DNA of 10,883 nucleotides, taken from contig VAZU01000033.1 of assembly GCA_005884745.1 (NCBI GenBank), forward strand, positions 1 to 10,883, written 5' to 3'. A program made the position numbers and the translations under genes. This stretch comes from Alphaproteobacteria bacterium. GTDB taxonomy: Bacteria > Pseudomonadota > Alphaproteobacteria > Rhizobiales > Xanthobacteraceae. Each line of letters opens with the position of its first letter. Positions within the stretch are counted from its first letter, which is position 1. The notes below the pieces were generated by a model. That model saw only the letters and a list, made by a program, of their open reading frames with translations, was not told the DNA's origin and did not search any database. Of the stretch, positions 1 through 6,972 are shown one piece after another.

Positions 1-454
1 TGATCCTCGACATCGGCCTGCCGAAGATGGACGGCATCTCGGTGCTGGAGTCCTGGCGCCGCGCCGGCCGCGCCATGCCGGTGCTGATGCTCACCGCGCG
101 CGATCGCTGGAGCGACAAGGTGCAGGGCTTCGACGCCGGCGCCGACGACTACGTCGCCAAGCCGTTCCACCTGGAAGAAGTGCTGGCGCGCATTCGCGCG
201 CTGCTTCGCCGCTCCGCAGGCCACGCCAAGAGCGAGCTCAACTGCGGGCCGGTCCGGCTCGACACCCGCACCGGGCGCGTCACCATCGACGGCAATCCGG
301 TCAAGCTCACCAGCCACGAATACCGGCTGCTGTCCTATCTGATGCATCACGCCGGGAAGTGTTCGTCGGCCGCATCCGCAAGAAGCTCGGCGTCGACATC
401 ATCCAGACCGTGCGTGGCCTCGGCTATCTCCTCACCCCACCCGATGCGCGCTAA
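1..454 (+). pseudogene. feuP: FeuP-like OmpR-family response regulator, 5' end off the window, internal out-of-frame deletion
   Basis: The reading frame from base 3 gives the second half of a CheY-type receiver domain: phosphoacceptor Asp (codon 9-11, in ILDIGLP), the switch Thr (93-95, in MLTARD) and the conserved Lys (159-161, in AKPF). It continues into the start of a winged-helix output domain (KLTSHEYRLL, LMHHAGK). After Lys 357-359 the expected stretch of about 24 residues, including the VVSRTEL-type helix, is absent. The recognition-helix end VFVGRIRKKLG and the VRGLGYLL wing resume in another frame from 359 and stop at TAA 452-454. About 73 bases seem to be lost, which also shifts the frame. 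The product as read has no complete DNA-binding domain. The assignment to FeuP rests on close resemblance to rhizobial FeuP (iron uptake and cyclic-glucan export control) and on the position ahead of feuQ and cycHJKL. An assembly or sequencing error is possible. Confidence 0.8.
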
Positions 455-1823
455 TTCGCTCGCGCTGCGGCTGTTTCTCTCGGCCACGGTGTGGACCGTC
501 ATCATCCTGCTGGTGACCGGCTTCGTGCTGTCCGGCCTCTACCGCCAGGCGGTCGAGCGCGCCTTTGACCGCCGCCTCGGCGTCTACCTCAAGACCCTGA
601 TCGCCGACATCGCCTCGCCCGAAATCCCCAACGAGAAGGCCGGCCAGACGCTCGGCGAGCCGATGTTCGAGCTGCCGCTGTCGGGCTGGTATTGGCAGGT
701 GACGCGGCTCGACGGCTCCAAGGTCGAGCGGCATTCGTCCCGCTCGCTGTGGGACTCGAACCTGCCGCGGCTCGAGGACATGCAGGTCGAGCAGAGCTCC
801 GACGGCTTGCGCAAGAGCTACGCGCAGGGGCCGGAAGACCAACGGCTGCGTCTGGTCGAGCGCGCCATCGACCTCGGCGACGAAGGCCGCTTCCTGGTCG
901 CGGTCGGCGGCGACGCCGCCGAGATCGACGACGAGATTCTGGCGTTCGACCGCGCGCTCGCGGTTACCTTCGCCGTGCTGGCGGCGGTGCTTCTGCTGAC
1001 CACCATGTTCCAGGTGCGGTTCGGGCTGGCGCCGCTCAAGCGGATTTCCGAGAGCCTCGCCGCCATCCGGTCGGGAGGCGCCGAGCGGCTCGAAGGCACG
1101 TTTCCCGACGAGATCGCCCCGCTGGCGCGCGAGACCAATGCGCTGATCGAGGCCAACCGCGAGATCGTGCAGCGCGCGCGGACCCACGTCGGCAATCTCG
1201 CCCACGCGCTCAAGACGCCGCTTTCCGTGATCGTGAACGAAGCGGCGTCGCGCGACGATGGGTTCGCCACCAAGGTGCGGGAGCAGACCGCCATCATGCG
1301 CGATCAGGTGACCCGGCATCTCGAGCGCGCTCGGCTCGCCGCGCGGTTCAGCTCGATCGGCAGCGTCACCGAGATCGCTCCGGTGGTGACCGCGCTGGCG
1401 CGCACGATGGAGAAGATCCACCACGATCGCGGCATCGCCATCGACGTCGAGGCGCCCGCGGACATCCGCTTCCGCGGCGAGCGGCAGGATCTCGAGGAGA
1501 TGGTCGGCAATCTTGTCGACAACGCCTGCAAATGGGCGCGCTCGCGGGTCTCCGTGGAAGTGCTGCGGGACGGCGCCGGCGGCGCGAGCGGGCAGCCGCT
1601 GGTGCGGCTCGTGATCGACGACGATGGCCCGGGCCTCTCGCCCCCCGAGCGCGAGGAGGCGCAGGAGGCGCACCGCGGCCGGCGGCTCGATGAGACCAAG
1701 CCCGGATCGGGCCTCGGGCTCTCGATCGTGGTCGAGCTGGCCCACCTTTATGGCGGCGAGCTGTCGCTCGGGACTGCGCCGATCGGGGGTTTGCGCGCCG
1801 AGCTCACCTTGCCGGCGGCTTGA
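444..1823 (+). CDS. feuQ: FeuQ-like sensor histidine kinase (PhoQ type)
   Basis: Inner-membrane sensor kinase of 459 residues that should phosphorylate the FeuP-type regulator just upstream. Transmembrane segment 1 lies at about residues 8-28 (start MRANSLALRLFL). A periplasmic sensor region of about 140 residues with the motif SGWYWQV follows, then transmembrane segment 2 at about 171-190 and a HAMP-like linker. The H-box holds the phosphorylated His254 (NLAHALKTPL), the N-box Asn360 (NLVDNACKWA), the G1 box DDDGPG (392-397) and the G2 box GSGLGLS from 421. All catalytic boxes are present, so the kinase itself looks intact. The ATG at 444 overlaps the regulator's TAA (452-454), the usual translational coupling in such pairs. 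Because of the deletion in the regulator gene, the kinase frame is open back to base 27, so a receiver-kinase fusion could also be made. Gene name inferred from resemblance and neighbourhood. Confidence 0.88.
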   Translation: MRANSLALRLFLSATVWTVIILLVTGFVLSGLYRQAVERAFDRRLGVYLKTLIADIASPEIPNEKAGQTLGEPMFELPLSGWYWQVTRLDGSKVERHSSRSLWDSNLPRLEDMQVEQSSDGLRKSYAQGPEDQRLRLVERAIDLGDEGRFLVAVGGDAAEIDDEILAFDRALAVTFAVLAAVLLLTTMFQVRFGLAPLKRISESLAAIRSGGAERLEGTFPDEIAPLARETNALIEANREIVQRARTHVGNLAHALKTPLSVIVNEAASRDDGFATKVREQTAIMRDQVTRHLERARLAARFSSIGSVTEIAPVVTALARTMEKIHHDRGIAIDVEAPADIRFRGERQDLEEMVGNLVDNACKWARSRVSVEVLRDGAGGASGQPLVRLVIDDDGPGLSPPEREEAQEAHRGRRLDETKPGSGLGLSIVVELAHLYGGELSLGTAPIGGLRAELTLPAA

Positions 1824-1845
1824 GAATCAGAGTTTCGCCTCAATC

Positions 1846-1898
1846 GTGCCGCCACTTGCCTGGCGGTTCCGGCACGAAAGGCGCCGCTCACCGGCGCC
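1846..1898 (+). terminator. Two adjacent GC-rich hairpins after the kinase gene, possible terminator without a U-tract
   Basis: In the 101-base gap between the kinase and the lipoprotein gene there are two inverted repeats. The first is GTGCCG (1846-1851) with CGGCAC (1870-1875), containing the competing pair CCGCCA (1849-1854) and TGGCGG (1861-1866). The second is a perfect 7-bp stem, GGCGCCG (1880-1886) with CGGCGCC (1892-1898) and a 5-base loop. No run of T follows either, so a classical intrinsic terminator is not supported; they could be a Rho-linked 3' end, part of the lipoprotein leader, or chance in GC-rich DNA. Confidence 0.3.
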
Positions 1899-1924
1899 CG
1901 CGTCCCCGCAAACGGCAGGTCGAG

Positions 1925-2407
1925 ATGTCGCGAAGCATTCTGCTTGTCCCCGTGGCGCTGATGAGCTTCGCGCTGGCCGGTTGCGCCAACGATCCCTATT
2001 CCGGTCCGAAGCAGGACGCCGGCACGGTCTTCGGCGCCCTCACCGGCGCGCTGATCGGATCCTCGTTCGGAGGCGGAACCAGCGGGCATATCGCCGGTGC
2101 GGTCGCGGGTGCCGCAGTGGGCGGGGTGCTCGGCAACGCCATCGGCGCTTCGCTCGATGCGCGCGATCGCCAGCGCGCCTATGCGGCCCAGATGCAGGCG
2201 ATCGAATACGGCGATCCCGGTGCGCCGGTCGGCTGGCGCAGTCCCGATTCGGGCCGCTACGGAACCATCGTCCCGGGGCCGCCGTACCAGTCGAACGGGC
2301 TGACCTGCCGCGAATTCACCCACACGATCTATGTCGACGGGCGGCCGCAGACGGCGCGCGGCACCGCCTGCCGCAACCCCGACGGGAGCTGGACGCCGGT
2401 CGGCTAG
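1925..2407 (+). CDS. Glycine-zipper lipoprotein, 17-kDa surface antigen family
   Basis: Predicted 160-residue lipoprotein of the outer membrane. The start at 1925 is chosen because it gives a compact signal peptide (MSRSILLVPVALMSFA) ending in the lipobox LAGC, with Cys20 as the lipidated residue; the frame opens farther upstream at 1820, but that extension is arginine- and proline-rich and would bury the signal. A GGCAGG stretch 6 bases upstream is a plausible ribosome site. After Cys20 comes a glycine-zipper segment at about 34-75 rich in GxxxG-type repeats (GALTGALIGS, GAAVGGVLG), then a C-terminal domain with CREF, an internal VDGR segment and GTACRNPDGSW. That pattern is typical of the Rickettsia 17-kDa antigen/glycine-zipper 2TM family. 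The family is thought to sit in the envelope; no precise function is known. Its place next to feuPQ suggests, but does not prove, shared envelope regulation. Confidence 0.85.
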   Translation: MSRSILLVPVALMSFALAGCANDPYSGPKQDAGTVFGALTGALIGSSFGGGTSGHIAGAVAGAAVGGVLGNAIGASLDARDRQRAYAAQMQAIEYGDPGAPVGWRSPDSGRYGTIVPGPPYQSNGLTCREFTHTIYVDGRPQTARGTACRNPDGSWTPVG

Positions 2408-2429
2408 CGCGAACCGGCTCAATTTTTTT
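2395..2429 (+). terminator. Likely intrinsic terminator of the lipoprotein gene
   Basis: A 6-bp stem, GCCGGT (2395-2400) with ACCGGC (2413-2418), spans the TAG stop codon of the lipoprotein gene. Four bases later comes a run of seven T (2423-2429). The loop is 12 bases, longer than ideal, but the T-run is the only one of this kind in the neighbourhood and lies exactly between two transcription units. It would separate the lipoprotein from the toxin-antitoxin pair. Confidence 0.55.
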
Positions 2430-2446
2430 GTAGTATGCTGGCCAAC

Positions 2447-2680
2447 ATGACGGCGACCAAAACGCTCGACACACTCCTAGAACGGGCTGAAACCTGGCCG
2501 GACGAGGCACAGGCGGAGTTGGTACAGTCCGTTCTCGACATCGAGGCCAAACACTTCGGCGTATATCGATTGAGCGAGGAGGAGCGCGCCGCTGTGCGCG
2601 AGGGTCTCGAACAGATGCGGCAAGGAAATTTTGCAAGCGATGAGGAGGTTGTCGCCGTTTTCAGTCGTCACCGTCGATGA
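2447..2680 (+). CDS. Antitoxin of a ParD/ParE-like toxin-antitoxin pair
   Basis: Small acidic protein of 77 residues (81 if the ATG at 2435 is used). The likely role is to bind and neutralise the toxin encoded directly behind it and to repress the pair. The N-terminal part (TLLERAETWPDEAQAELVQS) looks like a short helical domain; the C-terminal part (LSEEERAAVREGLEQM, then GNFASDEEV) is the kind of toxin-wrapping tail seen in alphaproteobacterial addiction-module antitoxins paired with RelE/ParE toxins. Its stop overlaps the toxin ATG as ATGA (2677-2680), the standard coupling for such pairs. The start at 2447 is preferred because TAGTAT at 2431-2436, overlapping the first ATG, resembles a -10 element; this is weak evidence. 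The codon use is less GC-biased than in the neighbours, suggesting acquisition by transfer. The family call is by pattern only. Confidence 0.72.
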   Translation: MTATKTLDTLLERAETWPDEAQAELVQSVLDIEAKHFGVYRLSEEERAAVREGLEQMRQGNFASDEEVVAVFSRHRR

Positions 2681-2956
2681 AGGTTCGCTACACGCGAACC
2701 GCGATTTCCGAAGTCGACGAGATTTTTTCCTACATCTCGGAACGCAACCCGCGGTCAGCTGCGCAGGTGATCGAGGCAGTGGCGAGAACTGTTAGCCGGA
2801 TCGCTCTGTTTCCGGAATGGGCTATCGGCGGACAAGCCAAGTGTCCGTGTCGCTGTTGTCGGTCGACTTCCCTATCTGGTTTTTTACTCAGTTGAGAATG
2901 AGGAGGGGGTGATCGTGCATGTTCGTCAGGCGGCGCGGTTGCGCCCTTGGGAGTGA
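2677..2956 (+). pseudogene. ParE/RelE-family toxin with a frameshift
   Basis: The frame from the ATG at 2677 starts as a typical ParE toxin (MKVRYTRTAISEVDEIFSYI, then RNPRSAAQVIEAV and SRIALFPEWAIG). After about residue 54 it turns into unrelated Cys-rich sequence and stops at 2895 (72 residues). The missing C-terminal half of the family lies in the next frame from about 2834: ADKPSVRVAVVGRLPYLVFY, then EEGVIVHVRQAARLRPW, ending at TGA 2954-2956. Loss of two bases from a GCGC at about 2829-2833 would join the halves as a 93-residue protein, a normal ParE length; one extra base is the alternative. The conserved core strand and C-terminal Arg-rich end are thus lost from the encoded product, so the toxin should be inactive unless this is a sequencing error. 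An intact toxin would inhibit growth (ParE: gyrase; RelE: mRNA at the ribosome); which of the two cannot be told. Confidence 0.8.
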
Positions 2957-3326
2957 CCCGAACGCGTTCTTGCGAAATGCGAGCAAACCATTGATCTATT
3001 GTTGTTGCTTGCAGTCGCGGGCGCGAGCCATCCGGCATCTGTATGGACCCGGTGGTGACTGGGTCGATTTGCGCATTGCGGCGCCTCGTCCGGCGTGATG
3101 TAACCGCAGCCGCTTCCGGGGAAGCATGCCTGTCAACGGCCGAGCAGGCCCCGACTGCGGCGCTTGGTCGCAATCCGGCGGCTGTCTTGGGCTCACAATT
3201 TGCAGGCTCAATCACCGGCCTGGAACTCGATCGGAAGGCGGAATTCATGCGCACGGGCTTGCTGGCGATCCCGGGCCGCGTGATGGATGCGAGCCGTCCA
3301 AGCGTCATTCGAGGTTGATCGGAACG
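2957..3326. other. 370-base gap before ccmI, no convincing gene
   Basis: Between the toxin remnant and ccmI I see no recognisable gene. A frame from ATG 3043 to 3318 (91 codons, starting MDPVVTGSICALRRL) has no ribosome site and no family resemblance. A perfect 10-bp palindrome GAACGCGTTC (2960-2969) lies just after the toxin stop. The first part (about 2960-3010) is relatively AT-rich and could hold a promoter for ccmI, but no clear -35/-10 pair can be named. The gap may be debris around the inserted toxin-antitoxin pair. Confidence 0.5.
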
Positions 3327-4442
3327 ATGACCTTGTGGCTGGCGCTCACGCTCATGACGGCGGCGGCGATCCTGGTCGTGCTGTGGCCGCTGTCTCGCAG
3401 CCGCGTTGCGCACGCTTCCGGAAGCGATCTTGCCGTCTACAAGGATCAGATCGGGGAAATCGCTCGGGACCGCGCCGCCGGCCTGATCGGCGAGGCCGAG
3501 GCCGCGGCGGCGCGCGTCGAGATTTCGCGACGCTTGCTCGCGGCGGCCGACCGCGCATCGGCAGACCCGGCGGGAACGAGCGTGCCCTGGCGCCGCCGGC
3601 TGGTGGCGATCGCGGCGCTGTTCGCGCTGCCGATCGGGGCCGGCGGTCTTTACTTTGCGCTCGGCTCGCCGGGCCTGCCGGACCAGCCGCTTGCCGCCAG
3701 ACTGGATTCCCCCGTCGAGCAGCGTTCGATCGAGGCGCTGGTAAGCCAGGTCGAGCGTCATCTCGAGCTAAACCCTCAGGATGGCCGCGGCTGGGAAATG
3801 ATCGCGCCGGTTTATTTGCGCCTCGGCCGGTTCGACGACGCGGTGAAAGCCCGCACCAGTGCCGTGCGCCTGCTCGGAGATTCCGCCGATCGCGAAGCCG
3901 ATCTCGGCGAAGCGCTCGCCGCCGCGGCCAACGGCATTGTCACGGTCGAAGCCAAGACGGCGTTCGATCGGGCGATTGCGCTCGATCCCAACAACCTGAA
4001 GGGCCGGTATTACGCCGGCCTGGCCGCCGAGCAGGACGGCAAGCCGCAGGACGCGGCGGGCCGTTGGCGCGACATGCTCGCGCAAGCGCCCGCAGGAGCC
4101 CCCTGGGCGGAGCTCGTTCGGCAATCTCTCGCGCGAGTGGAACCGACCTCGGTGTCCGAGCCGTCAGGCCCTACCCCGAACGAGATGGCCGCGGCGGCCG
4201 AGCTGAGCCCCGACCAGCGCTCCGACATGGTCCGCGGCATGGTCGAGCGTCTCGCCGCCCGCCTGCAGCGCGACGGCTCCGACGCCGAAGGCTGGCTTCG
4301 CCTGGTGCGGGCCTATGTGGTGCTGGGCCAGCGCGACGAGGCGCAGTCCGCCGCCGCGGCGGCACGCCGGGCGCTCGCGGCGGATCCCGAAAAGGTCCGG
4401 CGTATCGACGCGCTCGTCAAAGATTTGGGCCTCGAAGGCTGA
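3327..4442 (+). CDS. ccmI: Cytochrome c maturation protein CcmI (CycH)
   Basis: Inner-membrane protein of 371 residues that binds apocytochrome c and hands it to the CcmF/CcmH heme ligation complex. Transmembrane segment 1 is at residues 4-22 (start MTLWLALTLM). A cytoplasmic loop with a helical segment (LAVYKDQIGEIARDRAAGLI, then EAEAAAARVEISRRLL) follows; this motif is a hallmark of CcmI. Transmembrane segment 2 is at about 92-112. The periplasmic part holds tetratricopeptide repeats from about 130 to 280 (for example GWEMIAPVYLRLGRFDDAV and AIALDPNNLKGRYYAGLA) and a further helical C-terminal domain with GWLRLVRAYVVLGQRDEA. Length fits the family. The start at 3327 is the first that gives an N-terminal membrane helix; longer in-frame starts would add an unrelated arginine/serine-rich tail. 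It is the first gene of a ccmI-ccmE-ccmF-ccmH operon. Confidence 0.95.
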   Translation: MTLWLALTLMTAAAILVVLWPLSRSRVAHASGSDLAVYKDQIGEIARDRAAGLIGEAEAAAARVEISRRLLAAADRASADPAGTSVPWRRRLVAIAALFALPIGAGGLYFALGSPGLPDQPLAARLDSPVEQRSIEALVSQVERHLELNPQDGRGWEMIAPVYLRLGRFDDAVKARTSAVRLLGDSADREADLGEALAAAANGIVTVEAKTAFDRAIALDPNNLKGRYYAGLAAEQDGKPQDAAGRWRDMLAQAPAGAPWAELVRQSLARVEPTSVSEPSGPTPNEMAAAAELSPDQRSDMVRGMVERLAARLQRDGSDAEGWLRLVRAYVVLGQRDEAQSAAAAARRALAADPEKVRRIDALVKDLGLEG

Positions 4443-4456
4443 AATTGAACATCGCC

Positions 4457-4921
4457 ATGACGCGCAGGCAAAGGCGGCTGTTTCTCATCGGCACCGGGGT
4501 CGGAGTGCTGGCGATCGCCGCAGCGCTCGTGCTCACCGCGCTGCGAGATTCCATCGTGTTCTTCAACTCGCCCACCGACCTCGTGCAAAAACGCGTCGAG
4601 CCGGGCACGCGGATCCGGCTCGGCGGCTTGGTCAAGACCGGCAGCGTGATTCGCGGCGGCAATCTCGGGGTGCGGTTCGCCGTCACCGACGGCAACAAGG
4701 AAATCGCGGTCGCCTACACCGGAGCGCTGCCGGACCTGTTTCGCGAAGGCCAGGGCGTCGTGGCGGAAGGCGCGCTCGACGGCGCCGGGCTGTTCCGAGC
4801 CGACACCATTCTGGCCAAGCATGATGAAAACTACATGCCCAAGGAAGTCGCCGACGCGCTGAAGAGGCAGGGGCACTGGAAAGACGGCTACGGCGCCGCC
4901 GCCGCCGGGAGCGCGAGATGA
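4457..4921 (+). CDS. ccmE: Heme chaperone CcmE (CycJ)
   Basis: Periplasmic, membrane-anchored heme chaperone of 154 residues that binds heme covalently and passes it to CcmF. An N-terminal anchor lies at about residues 8-29 (LFLIGTGVGVLAIAAALVL) after a basic MTRRQRR. It is followed by the OB-fold barrel with the family signatures FFNSPTDL, RIRLGGLVKTGSV and VRFAVTDG. The heme-attaching His is His122 in LAKHDENYMP, the conserved HxxxY motif with Tyr126. The C-terminal tail is flexible and Ala/Gly-rich. The ATG lies 14 bases after the ccmI stop; a TTG at 4445 is a possible slightly earlier start. The stop overlaps the ccmF start as ATGA (4918-4921), indicating translational coupling. Confidence 0.96.
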   Translation: MTRRQRRLFLIGTGVGVLAIAAALVLTALRDSIVFFNSPTDLVQKRVEPGTRIRLGGLVKTGSVIRGGNLGVRFAVTDGNKEIAVAYTGALPDLFREGQGVVAEGALDGAGLFRADTILAKHDENYMPKEVADALKRQGHWKDGYGAAAAGSAR

Positions 4922-6900
4922 TCGCCGAACTCGGCCATTACGCGCTGGTGCTCGCGCTCGGCCTCGCGCTCGTGCAGGCCGCCGTGCCGTTCTGGGGTGC
5001 GAGAAACCGCGACCCGGTGCTCATGGCGGTCGCCGGACCGACCGCAATCGCGCAATTCGCTTTCGTGGCCGCGGCGTTCCTGGCGCTCGCCTGGTGCCAC
5101 GTCTCCTCGGACTTTTCGGTCCTGACCGTGTTCGAGAATTCGCATTCCGCGAAACCGTTGATCTACAAGATCACCGGGGTTTGGGGGAACCACGAAGGCT
5201 CGATGCTGCTGTGGATCCTGATGCTGGCGCTGTTCGGCGCGCTGGTGGCGGGCTTCGGAACCAATCTGCCGGCTACGCTCAAATCGACCGCGCTCGCCGT
5301 GCAGGCATGGATCGCCGCGGCATTCGAGTTGTTCGTGCTGGCGACCTCCAATCCGTTCGCGCGGCTGGCGCAGCCGCCGCTCGAAGGCCGCGACCTCAAT
5401 CCGATCCTGCAGGACCCCGGGCTCGCGGTGCATCCGCCGCTGTTGTATCTCGGCTATGTCGGTTTCTCGATCACCTTTTCGTTCGCCGCCGCGGCGCTGA
5501 TCGAAGGCCGCATCGATGCCGCCTGGGCACGCTGGGTGCGGCCGTGGGCGCTCACGGCCTGGATCTTTCTGACCCTCGGCATCGCCATGGGGTCCTACTG
5601 GGCCTATTACACGCTTGGCTGGGGCGGCTGGTGGTTCTGGGACCCGGTCGAGAACGCCTCGGTGCTGCCGTGGCTCGCCGGCACGGCGCTGCTGCACTCG
5701 GCGGTGGTGATGGAAAAGCGCGATGCGCTCAAGGTATGGACGATCCTGCTCGCCGTGCTGACGTTCTCTTTGTCCCTGGTCGGCACCTTCCTGGTGCGCT
5801 CCGGCGTGCTCACCTCGGTTCACACCTTCGCCAACGATCCGGCCCGGGGCGTGTTCATCCTCGCCATTCTGGTGATGTTCATCGGCGGCAGCTTTGCATT
5901 GTTCGCCTGGCGCGCCCCGCTGCTCAAGCAGGGCGGATTGTTCGCGCCGATCTCACGCGAAGGCGCGCTCATCCTCAACAATTTGTTCCTCACCACCGCC
6001 TGCGCGACGGTGTTCGTCGGCACGCTGTATCCGCTGGCTCTCGAGGCTTTGACCGGCGAAAAGATCTCGGTGGGAGCCCCGTTCTTCAACGCGACATTCG
6101 TTCCCCTGTTCATTCCCCTGCTGGTCGCGATGTCGTTCGGCCCGCTGCTCGCTTGGAAACGCAGCGACCTCTACGGGGTCGCGCAGCGCCTCCTCGGCGC
6201 GCTTGCCGTGGCGGTGATTGGCATTGCGGCGACGTTCGCGGTGGAGAACGGCGGGCCGGTCGTCGCGCCGTTCGGAGTGGGTCTTGCCCTGTTCGTGATG
6301 ACCGGCGCGCTCACCGATCTCATGGAGCGCACGGGCCTGTTCCGGTCCTCGTTCGGAACTGTGGTCAGGCGTGCCGGCGGTTTGCCGCGCTCGGCCTGGG
6401 GTACCATGATTGCGCATTTCGGGGTCGGACTGACGGTGCTGGGAATCGTCGGCGAAACCCAATGGGGCGCCGAGCGGATCGCCTCGATGCGTCCGGGCGA
6501 ATCGGTGTCGATCCGCCACTACGATCTGACCTTCGATGGCGTGATCCCGCGTCCCGGGCCCAATTATCGGGAATTCGTCGGCAAATTCACGGTGCGGCGC
6601 GGCGGCGAGGTGATCGGGATCATGCAGCCTTCGCGCCGCGTCTATCCGGTGCGCGCGATGACGACCACGCAATCGGCGCTGATGACCCGCGGCATGAGCC
6701 AGCTTTATCTTTCGCTCGGCGATCCGGATCCCGACGGCAGGACCGTGGTGCGGCTCTATCACAAGCCGCTCGTACTGCTGATCTGGTTGGGCGCTGCGGT
6801 CATGGTGCTGGGCGGGGCGATGTCGCTGTCCGACCGTCGCTTGCGCGTGGGCGCGCCGAGGCCCGCCCGGGCCCGAGCTGCCGCGCAACCGGCGGAATAG
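4918..6900 (+). CDS. ccmF: Heme lyase subunit CcmF (CycK)
   Basis: Large polytopic inner-membrane protein of 660 residues, the normal length, of the heme-handling-protein family. It takes heme from CcmE and, with CcmH and CcmI, attaches it to the CxxCH motif of apocytochromes. Visible signatures: WGNHEGSMLLW with His92, the conserved HPPLLYLGYVG with His172, and the tryptophan-rich heme-binding WWD motif WGGWWFWDPVENASVLPWL starting at Trp235. Many hydrophobic helices cover the first 510 residues. A periplasmic domain around 520-615 includes the conserved RRVYPVR and MTTTQSAL, and a last transmembrane helix lies at about 618-638. The start ATG overlaps the ccmE stop. All key motifs are present, with no sign of damage. 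CcmABCD and CcmG, needed for the same pathway, are not in this window and must be encoded elsewhere. Confidence 0.97.
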   Translation: MIAELGHYALVLALGLALVQAAVPFWGARNRDPVLMAVAGPTAIAQFAFVAAAFLALAWCHVSSDFSVLTVFENSHSAKPLIYKITGVWGNHEGSMLLWILMLALFGALVAGFGTNLPATLKSTALAVQAWIAAAFELFVLATSNPFARLAQPPLEGRDLNPILQDPGLAVHPPLLYLGYVGFSITFSFAAAALIEGRIDAAWARWVRPWALTAWIFLTLGIAMGSYWAYYTLGWGGWWFWDPVENASVLPWLAGTALLHSAVVMEKRDALKVWTILLAVLTFSLSLVGTFLVRSGVLTSVHTFANDPARGVFILAILVMFIGGSFALFAWRAPLLKQGGLFAPISREGALILNNLFLTTACATVFVGTLYPLALEALTGEKISVGAPFFNATFVPLFIPLLVAMSFGPLLAWKRSDLYGVAQRLLGALAVAVIGIAATFAVENGGPVVAPFGVGLALFVMTGALTDLMERTGLFRSSFGTVVRRAGGLPRSAWGTMIAHFGVGLTVLGIVGETQWGAERIASMRPGESVSIRHYDLTFDGVIPRPGPNYREFVGKFTVRRGGEVIGIMQPSRRVYPVRAMTTTQSALMTRGMSQLYLSLGDPDPDGRTVVRLYHKPLVLLIWLGAAVMVLGGAMSLSDRRLRVGAPRPARARAAAQPAE

Positions 6901-6957
6901 CCGACCGTCATGTGCCGCAGGTCGCCAACCGCACGTGGGTCGCGCTTAGCTTCCCCT

Positions 6958-6963
6958 GGAGCG
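6958..6963 (+). promoter_or_regulatory. Ribosome binding site deciding the ccmH start
   Basis: GGAGCG lies 9 bases before the ATG at 6973. This supports 6973 over the earlier in-frame ATG at 6910, which has no such sequence ahead of it. Confidence 0.55.
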
Positions 6964-6972
6964 GGCGCGTCG

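Noticed and set aside
432..1745. Long open frame on the minus strand opposite the FeuQ-type kinase (437 codons)
   Set aside because: It is the mirror of a real high-GC gene, with His/Arg/Gly-rich composition and no family signature. The + strand kinase explains the region.
3043..3318. 91-codon + strand frame in the gap before ccmI (MDPVVTGSICALRR...)
   Set aside because: No ribosome site, no recognisable domain and weak coding signal. A frame from about 2991 to 3098 (ending DWVDLRIAAPRPA) looks slightly protein-like, but is too short and has no convincing start.
2730..3761. 343-codon minus-strand frame across the toxin remnant, the gap and the start of ccmI
   Set aside because: Low-complexity Arg/Pro/Ser-rich translation, runs against ccmI and shows no ribosome site or domain.
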